From the NCBI GenBank assembly GCA_964625865.1, contig CAZVEV010000012.1, positions 1 through 45,475 of the forward strand: a DNA stretch of 45,475 nucleotides, given 5' to 3'. This document shows positions 32,172 to 40,875 of this stretch, in pieces. Positions within the stretch are counted from its first letter, which is position 1. Every line of letters begins with the position of its first letter. Under the pieces are notes generated by a model. That model did not search any database. It had not been told where the DNA came from and saw nothing but the letters and a program-made list of their open reading frames with translations. A program made the translations under genes and the position numbers. The stretch is from CAZVEV01 sp964625865. Its GTDB lineage: Bacteria > Planctomycetota > Phycisphaerae > SM23-33.

Positions 32172-32981
32172 CTATTGGGCGAGCTTCCGTGTGGTGGCGT
32201 CGGCGGTCGTACCGATCCGGCGAGCGGTCCAGCGGATGGCGCGGGCCAGGACGGTGCGGTAGGTCTTGTCGGCGAAGATCTGCGGACCGTGGCCGAGTTG
32301 GTGGTAGAAGACGCGGGCCTTGGCGTAGGTGCGGGTCCAGGCGATCTGGGTGTTGTTGAGGGGGCAGTTGGTCGACAGCAGCAGGTGGTTGCCCTTGTGG
32401 TAGGTCCACTTCTTGTAGCTCTCGTCGAGGATCTCGCGATCGGCCAGCCCGGCGGTTATCGGGTGGGACCGGTCGGCGACGTGGATGGTCATCTTGACGT
32501 TGTGCTTCCAGACGGGACGCTCGTAGGCCACGCCGTCGCGCACGACGCCTTTCTTCAGCACGTACGTGGCGCCGATGATCTTCGGGTACTCCAGCCACTC
32601 CGGGTAGGCGGCAATCGCGTGATGCATCACCACCAGCCCCACGCCGCGCTGCAGCAGGGCGATGAAGTTCTTCTTCTCGGCGGGCGTGAGCTTCTGCCTG
32701 AAGTTGTAGAGCACCATCACGTCGTAGGACCACGCGCTGATATCGGCGAAGACCGACGGGGCGCCCTTCTTGCGGTTGGCGAACGTGATGTCGATGTCGT
32801 CCTGGCCTGAGAACGTGGCGGGGAAGGCCTTCTTGTCGAAGCCGTGTCCGCCGGTGACCACCAGTGTGCGGATCTTCTTGGCCGGGGCGGCGGGGGCCTT
32901 CTTGGCGGCATGGGCGGACGCGGTGAAGACCAGGGCGACCGTCGCGATGGCGAGTAACGAGATGCGGGATAGTCTGTTCAT
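32172..32981 (-). CDS. ThuA-like domain protein, exported
   Basis: 269 residues. Residues 1-25 are a signal peptide (MNRLSRISLLAIATVALVFTASAHA), so it acts in the periplasm. The ThuA (trehalose utilisation) fold shows KKIRTLVVTGGHGFDKKAF, SVFADISAWSYDVMVLYNF, LLQRGVGLVVMHHAIAAY and LYH-type GHGPQIF. ThuA-family proteins are linked to disaccharide catabolism together with Gfo/Idh/MocA oxidoreductases, one of which lies nearby. AGGAG lies 8 nt before the ATG at 32981. The C-terminal residues TTADATTRKLAQ are unstructured. Confidence 0.9.
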   Translation of the reverse strand: MNRLSRISLLAIATVALVFTASAHAAKKAPAAPAKKIRTLVVTGGHGFDKKAFPATFSGQDDIDITFANRKKGAPSVFADISAWSYDVMVLYNFRQKLTPAEKKNFIALLQRGVGLVVMHHAIAAYPEWLEYPKIIGATYVLKKGVVRDGVAYERPVWKHNVKMTIHVADRSHPITAGLADREILDESYKKWTYHKGNHLLLSTNCPLNNTQIAWTRTYAKARVFYHQLGHGPQIFADKTYRTVLARAIRWTARRIGTTADATTRKLAQ

Positions 32982-33042
32982 TGTATGTGCTCCTGGGTAT
33001 CTCGTGCAGTGAGGTGATTGTACCGAACGTGTCGGTGAGTTG

Positions 33043-33116
33043 GTAGGGCGTGCAACTCGTTGCACGCGGAAAGGATTGCCTGTTCGTTCTGCGTGCAAGC
33101 AAGTTGCACGCCCTAC
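33043..33116. repeat. REP-like inverted pair, family A, copy 3
   Basis: The left unit GTAGGGCGTGCAAC-TC-GTTGCACG has a perfect hairpin. The right unit (CGTGCAAGCAAGTTGCACGC then CCTAC) is inverted with one extra base in the loop. It lies in the divergent space between the ThuA and metal-permease genes. Confidence 0.85.
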
Positions 33117-33120
33117 TCGC

Positions 33121-33148
33121 TTGGCTCGCCTCACTCGGAAGCTATACT
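33121..33148 (+). promoter_or_regulatory. Candidate promoter of the metal permease gene
   Basis: A -35 TTGGCT (33121-33126), a 16-bp spacer and a -10 TATACT (33143-33148) are present. It starts 4 nt after the family A repeat and leaves a leader of about 60 nt. Confidence 0.5.
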
Positions 33149-33216
33149 GACATGACGGGACACCGAACCCTCCCTGCGGACGTGCGGACGCGGGTAACGA
33201 AAGGAACGACGCCCCC

Positions 33217-34530
33217 GTGCCACAGTGGCTGACCGACATCCCGGCGGACTTCTGGATGGTCCTGGGCGAGATGGCCCCCTACCTGCTGCTGGGGTTCTTC
33301 GTTGCCGGCGTGCTCTCGGTGGTCATGTCGCCGGAGTTTGTCGAGCGTCATCTCGGCGGACGGGGCCTGTGGACGGTGTTCAAGGCTTCGGCGTTCGGCG
33401 TGCCCCTGCCGCTGTGCTCGTGCGGCGTGATACCGGTGGCTGCGTCGATCCGGCGACACGGTGCGGGCAGGGGGGCTACTACGGCGTTCCTGATCTCGAC
33501 GCCGCAGACGGGCGTGGACAGCATCCTGGCGACGCTGAGCCTGTTGGGCCCGGTCTACGCGATCTACCGGCCGATCGCGGCGCTGGTCAGCGGCCTCCTC
33601 GGCGGGGCGGTGGTCTCGGCGACCGATGAGGGGGACGGCAACGGGGGGGACGAGGCGCCCGCCCAGTGCAACGCCGCCTGCTGCAGCGGGTCCGACGAAC
33701 ACGGCAAGGCGTATCGCGCGCTGACGTACGGGTTCGTCACGCTGCCTCGGGATATCGCCAAAACGCTGCTGATCGGCCTGGCCCTGGCGGCACTGATTTC
33801 GGCGCTCGTGCCGGAGGGATACTTCTCCGGCGTCGTCCCGCCGGGCCCGCTCCAGATTCTCGTGCTCATGCTGGCCGGCATTCCCATCTACATCTGCGCC
33901 ACCGCGTCGATCCCGATCGCCGTCGGCCTGATCCAGGCCGGCGTCTCGCCCGGGGCGGTCTTTGCCCTGCTGATGACCGGCCCGGCCACCAACGCTGCGG
34001 CCGTCGCGACCGTCTGGAAGGTGCTCGGCCGTCGGACGTGCCTGATCTATCTCGCGGCGATGATGGTCGGCGCTTTTGTCGGCGGCATCGTGCTGGACCA
34101 GATCGTCACCGCCCAGGAGGTCGGCGAGGCGATGCATCACGGCTGGCTGCCCGGTCCGGTCAAGAGCGTCTCGGCCGTCGCGCTGCTGGCCATGCTCGTC
34201 AGCGGTTGGCTGTATCGGCCCGGTGGGGGGCATGACCACGACCATGAGCATGACGAAACCTGCGACCACGACCACGCGGGCGAGGCCGGCGAACACGCCC
34301 ACGAGCACGTCGCCGAGTCGGCGGTGGTGACGATCACGGTCAAGGGCATGACGTGCAGCCACTGCACCAACAGCGTTCGCAGAGCCCTGCTGGAGTGCGA
34401 AGGCGTCAGCGACGTGACGGTGGACCTTGCCTCCGGCCGCGCGGAGGCCACCGGTGACGATCCGGACCCGGATGTCCTGCGCGAGGCCGTCGAGTCACTT
34501 GGGTTCGAGGTCGCCGCCACCGCTTCGTAG
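33217..34530 (+). CDS. SO_0444-type Cu/Zn efflux permease fused to a C-terminal HMA domain
   Basis: 437 residues. Two permease halves of the DUF318/ArsP fold contain GVPLPLCSCGVIPVAASI with the CSC metal pair (about residue 67), FLISTPQTGVDS, and IPIYICATASIPIAVGLIQ with MTGPATNAAAV. A cytoplasmic or periplasmic loop holds CNAACCSG near residue 150. After the last helix (about 335) comes a His/Asp-rich linker (GGHDHDHEHDETCDHDH) and an HMA domain (VTITVKGMTCSHCTNSVRRAL). It should export a soft metal such as copper or zinc, with the HMA domain catching the ion. It starts at GTG (33217) with AAAGGA 11 nt upstream. The stop TAG lies in a family A repeat. Confidence 0.9.
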   Translation: MPQWLTDIPADFWMVLGEMAPYLLLGFFVAGVLSVVMSPEFVERHLGGRGLWTVFKASAFGVPLPLCSCGVIPVAASIRRHGAGRGATTAFLISTPQTGVDSILATLSLLGPVYAIYRPIAALVSGLLGGAVVSATDEGDGNGGDEAPAQCNAACCSGSDEHGKAYRALTYGFVTLPRDIAKTLLIGLALAALISALVPEGYFSGVVPPGPLQILVLMLAGIPIYICATASIPIAVGLIQAGVSPGAVFALLMTGPATNAAAVATVWKVLGRRTCLIYLAAMMVGAFVGGIVLDQIVTAQEVGEAMHHGWLPGPVKSVSAVALLAMLVSGWLYRPGGGHDHDHEHDETCDHDHAGEAGEHAHEHVAESAVVTITVKGMTCSHCTNSVRRALLECEGVSDVTVDLASGRAEATGDDPDPDVLREAVESLGFEVAATAS

Positions 34531-34600
34531 GGCGTGCAACTTGTTTGCACGCGGAACGAACAGGCAATCCCTTCCGCGTGCAACGAGTTGCACGCCCTAC
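34527..34600. repeat. REP-like inverted pair, family A, copy 4
   Basis: The left unit GTAGGGCGTGCAAC-TTG-TTTGCACG has mild decay. The right unit is a perfect inverse ending GCCCTAC. TAG at 34528-34530 is the stop of the metal permease gene. Confidence 0.85.
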
Positions 34601-34620
34601 CGACTACCGATCGTTCGCAG

Positions 34621-35913
34621 CTACAGCCGCCAGGGGCTGCGCAGGGCGCGGTTGGCCATGCGGGCGGCCTGGTCGTCGCCGACGATCTTTTCGGTCTTGT
34701 AGTCCCAGGTGATCTTCCGGCCGGTACGGATGGCGATATCGGCGAGGTGACTTATCGTGTCGGACTGCACGGCGTCGTCGATGTTGCTCACCGCGTCGAC
34801 GCGCGTCTTGATCGAGTCGAGGAAGTTCTGCCCGTGGTGCGTGCTCTTGATCATGTGCTTGTCGTTCGGGCCGAGCTTCTTGCTCCGAAGCGAATCGGGC
34901 GTCGTTCGCAGGCGTCCGCGCGATACCGCGACCGTGCCCTCGGTGCCGATGAACGTCGTCAGGTCGCCGCCGTGGGTGAACTTGAACCGCATGCCGTTGG
35001 CGTACTTGCCCGTCAGGCTCCACTTCGTGATCGTATTGAACAGGCCCGTGGTCGGCAGCGTTCCAGTGCCCTCCATCTCGACCGGCACGGACAGTTCGTC
35101 CGACCAGCCCCAGACGCCGATGTCCAGCGGGTGGGCGCCCCAGCCGCCGAGGAAGCCGATCGAGTTGTCGTAGACGAACCACGCGCCGCTGTTGGTGCAG
35201 CGGTCCTTGGTGTAGGGGCTCACCGGTGACGGGCCCAGCCACATGTCGTAGTCCAGATCCTTCGGCACGGGAATCTCCGTCGTCGACCCGCCGGACCGCC
35301 CGCCGGGGGCGACGATCTCGATCGCCTTGATCTCGCCGATGTAGCCGCTGTGGACCAGTTCCACCGCGTGACGCAGGTGCCCGCTGGACCGCTGCTGCGT
35401 GCCGTACTGGAACACGCGCCCGTAGCGCCGGATCGCCTTGCGCAGTGCGAAGTTCCACTGCATACACAGGCCCAGCGGCTTCTCGACGTACATGTCCTTG
35501 CCCGCCTTGGCGGCGAGGAAGGCGGCCGGCACGTGCCAGTGGTCCGGCGTGGCGATAACGACCGCGTCGATGTCGTCGCGCGCCAGAAGCTTGCGGAAGT
35601 CGCCGTAGGCCTTGGCGTCCTTATTGCCGTATTTCATGTTGATCCGCGCCACGCCGCGGTCCTGCTTGGACTTGAACGCGTCAGCGACCGCGACGCACTG
35701 GCAGTCCTTGAGGCTCAGGAAGCCGCCGAGCAGCCCTCCGCCTCGCCCGCCGACGCCGATGTGGCCCATGACAATTCGCTCGCTGGCCGGCGGCGTGCCG
35801 TCCGGCGCGCCCAAGGCCGTCGACGTCAGAACGTAAGGCGCCGCAACCGCCGCCGCCGTGCTTGCCGCCGTCCGCCTAAGCAGTCTGCGACGCGTGAAGG
35901 ACTGTCTGTTCAT
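34621..35913 (-). CDS. Gfo/Idh/MocA-family oxidoreductase, Tat-exported
   Basis: 430 residues. A Tat signal (MNRQSFTRRRLLRRTAAST, then a hydrophobic stretch ending STALG) sends the folded cofactor-bound enzyme to the periplasm. The Rossmann part has IGVGGRGGGLLGGFL near residue 52 and VVIATPDHWHVPAAFLAAKAGKDMYVEKPLGL with the EKP catalytic lysine motif near residue 140. It oxidises or reduces a sugar or inositol with NAD(P). It follows the ThuA-HEAT gene on the same strand (75-nt gap), a typical planctomycete pairing for sugar catabolism. AGGAG lies 6 nt before the ATG. Confidence 0.92.
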   Translation of the reverse strand: MNRQSFTRRRLLRRTAASTAAAVAAPYVLTSTALGAPDGTPPASERIVMGHIGVGGRGGGLLGGFLSLKDCQCVAVADAFKSKQDRGVARINMKYGNKDAKAYGDFRKLLARDDIDAVVIATPDHWHVPAAFLAAKAGKDMYVEKPLGLCMQWNFALRKAIRRYGRVFQYGTQQRSSGHLRHAVELVHSGYIGEIKAIEIVAPGGRSGGSTTEIPVPKDLDYDMWLGPSPVSPYTKDRCTNSGAWFVYDNSIGFLGGWGAHPLDIGVWGWSDELSVPVEMEGTGTLPTTGLFNTITKWSLTGKYANGMRFKFTHGGDLTTFIGTEGTVAVSRGRLRTTPDSLRSKKLGPNDKHMIKSTHHGQNFLDSIKTRVDAVSNIDDAVQSDTISHLADIAIRTGRKITWDYKTEKIVGDDQAARMANRALRSPWRL

Positions 35914-35988
35914 TGTGTGCTCCTGATGCTCACGCCGCGCCGCAGGTTCGGCTGACAGCGTATCGGGAAACGTAATCTCGTATTGAAT

Positions 35989-38900
35989 CTAACGCCCGTT
36001 CTTGCCCGACGGGTCAACGTTATATATTTCCAACTCGCGAATCGCCGGCGAGGGCCCGTAACTGCCCGTAATCTTCAGCTCGATCGTCTTGCACCGCACC
36101 GGCGCGAACGCGACGATCAGGCGGGCGTTGGTGTACGTCGCGCCGCGAACCGTCTTGACCACCTTGCCGTCGCACAGGATCGCAAAGTCCTTCGGTGAGT
36201 AGCCGTGGTGCCTGTAGCCGGTGATGCTGATCGCCGAGACGTTCGTCGCCGCTTTCAGCGTGACGCGAAGGATGTAGAGCTTCCGCCCATCCGCTTCGTC
36301 CCAGTAGGTCGCCTGGTTGCCGTCGATGGCCGCCTGGTCCCCGCCGGCGGCCCCGTCCTTCTCGATTCCGTCCGGGCTGGTGGCGGTGGCGCCGATGGCG
36401 AGGTTGACCGGCTTGGACATCGCCAGCAGGATCGCCGACGCGCGGGCCTTGACGTCCGCGGACTTCGCCGTGTTCAGCAGCGTGCGGACAACGGGCTTTG
36501 TGGCATCGACGTTGTGACGCCAGACGGCCTGGGCTATCTCGACGGCGGCCAGGGCGGCCTCGTCAGCGACGGCGGGAGTCTTCAGCATACCGGCAGCCAA
36601 CTGCAGCGTTTGGGGCGAATGGACCTGCCCGAGGGCGCTGAGCAGCATCTTGGTCTCATCGGTCCGCGGGGCGATCTTCAGCGCCAGGGCGAACAGCGTG
36701 GCCAGGTCGTCAGGCTTGCGGTCGGTCGCGCGGGGCGCGAGGGCGGCGAAACCGCGAAGGGCAAGCACCTTGGGGACGATCTCCTTTGCGTCGCGAGCCG
36801 CGGCGAGCAGGTCGTCCAGCGCCGCCCCGTCGGGCCATTCGGCCAGGGCGCGAATCGCGCCGGTTCGCACGTCGGGGTCGGCGTCTTTCAGTGCGGCCCG
36901 CACGGCGCCCAGCGACTTGGTCCCGCCGAGATTAGCAAGCACGCGAAGCAGGGAGGCCTTGGTCGCGGCGTTTCCTGACTTCATCGCCGCCATAGCGGCT
37001 GTCACCGTTGCGTCGGCGGCCTTGGTCCGTCGAGCGGTGGCGATCAAGGCGTTTTCGATATGGCGCCGGACGGTCGCCGAGTCGGTCTTGCCCAGTGCGG
37101 CGATCATGGCGCCGCAGTGTTCGGCGGAGGCGAGGTCTCTCAGGGCGGCCGCCGTTTCGGCGCCGGCTGCGTCGCCGGTTTTGCCCAGCAGGCCCAGCAG
37201 AACCGGCACGGCGGCGCGCGTGCCGCGTCCGCGCAGTGCGATGATCGCTTCGGTCTGTGCGGGCACCGATGCCCGATCTGACCCGAGCATGCGGATCAGC
37301 GTTTCGTCAACGTCCTTGGCTTTCAGGCGGACCAGGGCGTTGCGAGCGATGCGCTGCTCAGCGCCGCTTGCGCCAGCGGCGGTCGCCGCCAGCCAGGGCG
37401 CCGTCTCCCAGTTGCCGAGTTTCCCCAGGACGATTATTGCCGCCTGCCGCACGGCGGGAGTCTTGCTGCCGGCCGCCGCCGTGATTGCCGCCAACGCCGC
37501 GGCGTCGCCGCGGGCGCCGAGGGCGTCGATCAACTGCACCTGGACGGCTGGGGAAAGCTTGGGCAGTTGAGCAGCCAGCATGGTCGTCAGTTCCTTGCCC
37601 CCCGTGGTCCTGGCGCACCGGATGGCGGCCGACTGGAGGGCCCGATCGCTGCCGGTCAGGGCCCTGGTGAGCATGCCGACGGCGCGGTCTTTCCGGCAGG
37701 CGATGAGACCCGGGAAGGCGGCGGTGCGGACATGGCGCGGCTGGTCGGCGCCTGCGAGGCGCGTGAGTATCGGTTCGGCCTGTGCGGTATTGCCCGATTC
37801 GAGCAGGCCCTCGGCGCAGCGGAGCAAGGCGTCGGGCAGCGTGGGCTTCAGCGCGTCAGGCACCTTGGCGGCCCCCAGCGCCCCGGCGGCGGCCGGGCCG
37901 CCGATCCGCGCCAGCGCATTGATGCAGGCCGCCGCGACTGTCGCGTCGGACCCCGAGAGGCGCGCCGCAATCGCCTGGATGCTCGCCCGGTCGCGTCGCT
38001 CGCCCAGAGTGGTTATCACACCCGCCAGCGCGGGACCCGAAGCCTTGGGCAGGGCCGCTCGCATGGCGGCGACCGGCACGTCGCCGGGGATCCGTTCCAG
38101 GGCGGACCTCGCGTGGAGTCCAAGGGCCTTGTCGCCCAACAGGGCCACCAGTGCGGGCACCTGTTTGGCCCCGCCGATCAGCGACAGTTGTCCGCAGAGC
38201 CACTTCTTGCAGTCGACCGTTGCGCCCGTGCCCAGCGTGCGGGCCATCGCATCGGCCAGTTTCGCGCGGGCCCCCGCATCGCCGGACGAGGCGAAGAGAA
38301 GCTTCTCGACAGCGACCAGGTCCGCGCGGTCGTCGCCGAACGTGAAGCCGGCCGTCTTGGCCAGCAGGGCATCGATGTTCGCTGCACCCGCACCCGCACC
38401 TGCGCCTCCGGTCGCGGCGGGCCAGTTGGCCGGGACCGGCACGGTGACCTTGCCTGTGGCCGCCCACTCAGTGCCCCGGAGCATCAGCGTCGTCCACGCC
38501 ACGTTCCGCATGTGTTCGACGCCGTGGCCGAGCACGAGGTTAAAGCCCCGCCCCTTGCCCAGCTTCGTCGCCATGGCGACCGCTTCATCCTGTCCCGAGC
38601 CGCCCCTGTCCTTCGCGGAAAACGCCGTGCAGAGGACCGTTCGATCGGGATGCACCTGCATGCGGTGCCACAACTCGTCGGTCGTCCGAAACGCCTTCAT
38701 GCCGCGTGTGATCGGATGGTCGCCGTCGGCGATCTTCACGTCGAACGCATGCTGCCTCCCGTGCCCCGTCCCCTTGCCCCACGTCGCGCCGATCAGTTGC
38801 TGAAACTCCGGCCAGGTGTGGAAGCTCGCACTGGCCGCGTGAAACAGCGCGAACCCCTTGCCGCCCTTGACGAAATCCAGGAAGGCCTTCTCGGCCTTTG

Positions 38901-39195
38901 GCCCCCACTGGCGGGCCTTCATCTGCGGGAACCCCGCCCAGTTGCTGACGATCACGTCGTACGTGTCGAGGCCGGGCGCCGCCAGGGACGCCGCCGGATC
39001 GTTGGTCACCGTCACCGCGAACCGCCCGCTGTCCTCGAGGATCTTCTTCAACTCGGGCGTGGTGGCCTTCCAGTTGTGGTTGTTCTTCCCGCTCAGCAGG
39101 AGCACCTTGAGCGGCCCGGCCGCCCGGGCGTCGCCGCCCGTCCACAACGCCGCCGTCACGCCCAGAACCGTCAACACCGTGATCGTTCGCTTCAT
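35989..39195 (-). CDS. Exported ThuA - HEAT-repeat - C-terminal carbohydrate-binding-like fusion protein
   Basis: 1068 residues. Residues 1-25 are a signal peptide. Residues about 27-260 form a ThuA domain (LKVLLLSGKNNHNWKATT, DVIVSNWAGFP, GKGFALFHAASASFH, HPITRGMKAFRTTDELWHRM). From about 270 to 910 there are tandem HEAT/PBS-lyase-like helical repeats (VRQAAIIVLGKLG, VRTGAIRALAEW, VKARASAILLA). The C-terminal 150 residues are a discoidin-like beta-sandwich (NLAIGATATSPDGIEKDG, AIDGNQATYWDEADG, YHHGYSPKDFAI-like, IELKITGSYG). The composition suggests a secreted scaffold acting on sugars. GGAG lies 10 nt before the ATG. The Gfo/Idh/MocA gene follows. Confidence 0.9.
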   Translation of the reverse strand: MKRTITVLTVLGVTAALWTGGDARAAGPLKVLLLSGKNNHNWKATTPELKKILEDSGRFAVTVTNDPAASLAAPGLDTYDVIVSNWAGFPQMKARQWGPKAEKAFLDFVKGGKGFALFHAASASFHTWPEFQQLIGATWGKGTGHGRQHAFDVKIADGDHPITRGMKAFRTTDELWHRMQVHPDRTVLCTAFSAKDRGGSGQDEAVAMATKLGKGRGFNLVLGHGVEHMRNVAWTTLMLRGTEWAATGKVTVPVPANWPAATGGAGAGAGAANIDALLAKTAGFTFGDDRADLVAVEKLLFASSGDAGARAKLADAMARTLGTGATVDCKKWLCGQLSLIGGAKQVPALVALLGDKALGLHARSALERIPGDVPVAAMRAALPKASGPALAGVITTLGERRDRASIQAIAARLSGSDATVAAACINALARIGGPAAAGALGAAKVPDALKPTLPDALLRCAEGLLESGNTAQAEPILTRLAGADQPRHVRTAAFPGLIACRKDRAVGMLTRALTGSDRALQSAAIRCARTTGGKELTTMLAAQLPKLSPAVQVQLIDALGARGDAAALAAITAAAGSKTPAVRQAAIIVLGKLGNWETAPWLAATAAGASGAEQRIARNALVRLKAKDVDETLIRMLGSDRASVPAQTEAIIALRGRGTRAAVPVLLGLLGKTGDAAGAETAAALRDLASAEHCGAMIAALGKTDSATVRRHIENALIATARRTKAADATVTAAMAAMKSGNAATKASLLRVLANLGGTKSLGAVRAALKDADPDVRTGAIRALAEWPDGAALDDLLAAARDAKEIVPKVLALRGFAALAPRATDRKPDDLATLFALALKIAPRTDETKMLLSALGQVHSPQTLQLAAGMLKTPAVADEAALAAVEIAQAVWRHNVDATKPVVRTLLNTAKSADVKARASAILLAMSKPVNLAIGATATSPDGIEKDGAAGGDQAAIDGNQATYWDEADGRKLYILRVTLKAATNVSAISITGYRHHGYSPKDFAILCDGKVVKTVRGATYTNARLIVAFAPVRCKTIELKITGSYGPSPAIRELEIYNVDPSGKNGR

Positions 39196-39248
39196 CGGAT
39201 TCTCGCTCCATTGGTCGTCAGAAGATGCGTATCAGCACGCAGGGGCGG

Positions 39249-39278
39249 ATTGTATCTTACGGTCCCGCCCAAAGACAA
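39249..39278 (-). promoter_or_regulatory. Candidate promoter of ThuA-HEAT operon
   Basis: On the minus strand, TTGTCT (39273-39278) and TACAAT (39249-39254) are separated by 18 bp. The leader before the ATG at 39195 is about 47 nt and holds the GGAG Shine-Dalgarno. Confidence 0.5.
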
Positions 39279-39444
39279 GTTGCCGCGCGGTGCGCACCGT
39301 TTAGCGGTCGATCGTCAGATCGACGTTCGTCGTTCGACGGCGCATCACGCCTCGCTCCGATTATGCGCGGTAGGCAAAACCGCGGCGCTGGTTCCATGAA
39401 GGAACAGACGCGACGGTGACAGCGCATTGGCGCAGGAGACATCG

Positions 39445-40875
39445 ATGAGCACGTATGACAGACGCGGGTTTCTCAAGGCGGCGGGTCTGGGCGCCGCGGC
39501 GCTGGCGGCGCCGCGGTTAGCGGGCGCTCAAACGGCGGGCAAGGGCGAAGCAGGTAGACCCAACATTCTCCTGATCATGTCGGACGACCAGACGTGGCGC
39601 GACAATGGGTGTTACGGCAATCCCGACGTCAAGACGCCGAACATCGACCGGCTGGCCGGCGAAGGCATGCGGTTCACGCGGTGCTTCACCGCCACCGCGA
39701 TGTGCGCCCCGACAAGGCAGCAGTTGTACACGGGCATCTTCCCCGTGCGGAACGGGGCGTACCCCAACCACAGCCGCGTCTACGACGGCACCAAGAGCCT
39801 CGTGCATCATCTCAAGGCGCTGGGCTATCGCGTGGGGCTGTCCGGCAAGAAGCATTTCGGCCCGGCGGCCTCGTTCCCGTTTGAGACGGTCAAGAACCGC
39901 GGCGAGTTCGTCAATCGCGACAAGACTCAGCCGTACTGCCTGATCGTCACCTCGCACAGCCCGCACCTGCCCTGGAGCGCCGGCGACGCGTCGGCGTACG
40001 ATCCGAAGAAGCTCACCCTGCCTCCGTACATCGCCGACACGCCCGAGATGCGCCAGGCGCTGTGCCGCTACTACGCCGAGATCACCGACTTCGACCGCGA
40101 GGTCGGCGAAGCGATGAAGCTCGTCGCCGACTCGCCGCGGGCCGACAACACGATCTTCATCTACACCTCCGAGCAGGGGGCCCAGGTGCCGCACGGCAAG
40201 TGGACGTGCTACGACGTGGGGCTGCGGACGGCACTGGTGGTTCGCTGGCCCAAGCGCGTCAAGGCCGGCTCGGTCGCCCATGCGTTGGTCCAGTACGTCG
40301 ACGTGGTGCCCACACTGGTCGACGCGGCCGGGGGCAAACCCGTCAAAGGCCTCGACGGACGCAGCTTCCTGGGCGTCCTGGAGGGCAAGACCGACAAGCA
40401 CAACGACTACGTCTACGGCGCCCACACCACGCGGGGCATCATTTCGGGTTCGGAGTGTTACCCCGTCCGGTCGGTCCGCAGCGAGACGCACAAGTACATC
40501 CGCAACCTGAACCACAAGATCGCCTTCCGCAACACGCTGATCGTCTCGGACAAGGCCAACTACTGGCGGTCATGGGTGGCGGCGGCCAAGACCGACAAGA
40601 CCATCGCGAAACTCGTCAACATGTACCAGCACCGCCCGGCGGAGGAACTGTACGACATCGTCAAAGACCCGTTCGAGTTGAACAACCTGGCTGCCGACCC
40701 GGCCCACGCAAAGGTCAAGGCCGCCTTGAGCGCCAAGCTCGACGCGTGGATGAAACAGCAGGGCGACGAGGGCAATGCGACGGAGATGAAAGCCCGCCAG
40801 CGCCAGGGCCGCGGCGAGAAGGGCAAGGGCGGTCGAAAGAAGAAACGCGCCAAGGCGAAGGAGAATGCGAAGTGA
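39445..40875 (+). CDS. Type I sulfatase, Tat-exported
   Basis: 476 residues. The Tat signal is DRRGFLKAAGLGAAALAAPR (residues about 4-23). The sulfatase core follows: NILLIMSDDQTW (metal Asp pair), CAPTRQQLYTG with the cysteine that becomes formylglycine, GYRVGLSGKKHFG, LIVTSHSPHLPW and YTSEQGAQVPHGKWTCYD. It hydrolyses sulfate esters, probably on polysaccharides. The C-terminal tail is lysine-rich (GRKKKRAKAKENAK). AGGAG lies 7 nt before the ATG at 39445. Its stop overlaps the next sulfatase gene. Maturation needs FGE or an anSME encoded elsewhere. Confidence 0.95.
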   Translation: MSTYDRRGFLKAAGLGAAALAAPRLAGAQTAGKGEAGRPNILLIMSDDQTWRDNGCYGNPDVKTPNIDRLAGEGMRFTRCFTATAMCAPTRQQLYTGIFPVRNGAYPNHSRVYDGTKSLVHHLKALGYRVGLSGKKHFGPAASFPFETVKNRGEFVNRDKTQPYCLIVTSHSPHLPWSAGDASAYDPKKLTLPPYIADTPEMRQALCRYYAEITDFDREVGEAMKLVADSPRADNTIFIYTSEQGAQVPHGKWTCYDVGLRTALVVRWPKRVKAGSVAHALVQYVDVVPTLVDAAGGKPVKGLDGRSFLGVLEGKTDKHNDYVYGAHTTRGIISGSECYPVRSVRSETHKYIRNLNHKIAFRNTLIVSDKANYWRSWVAAAKTDKTIAKLVNMYQHRPAEELYDIVKDPFELNNLAADPAHAKVKAALSAKLDAWMKQQGDEGNATEMKARQRQGRGEKGKGGRKKKRAKAKENAK

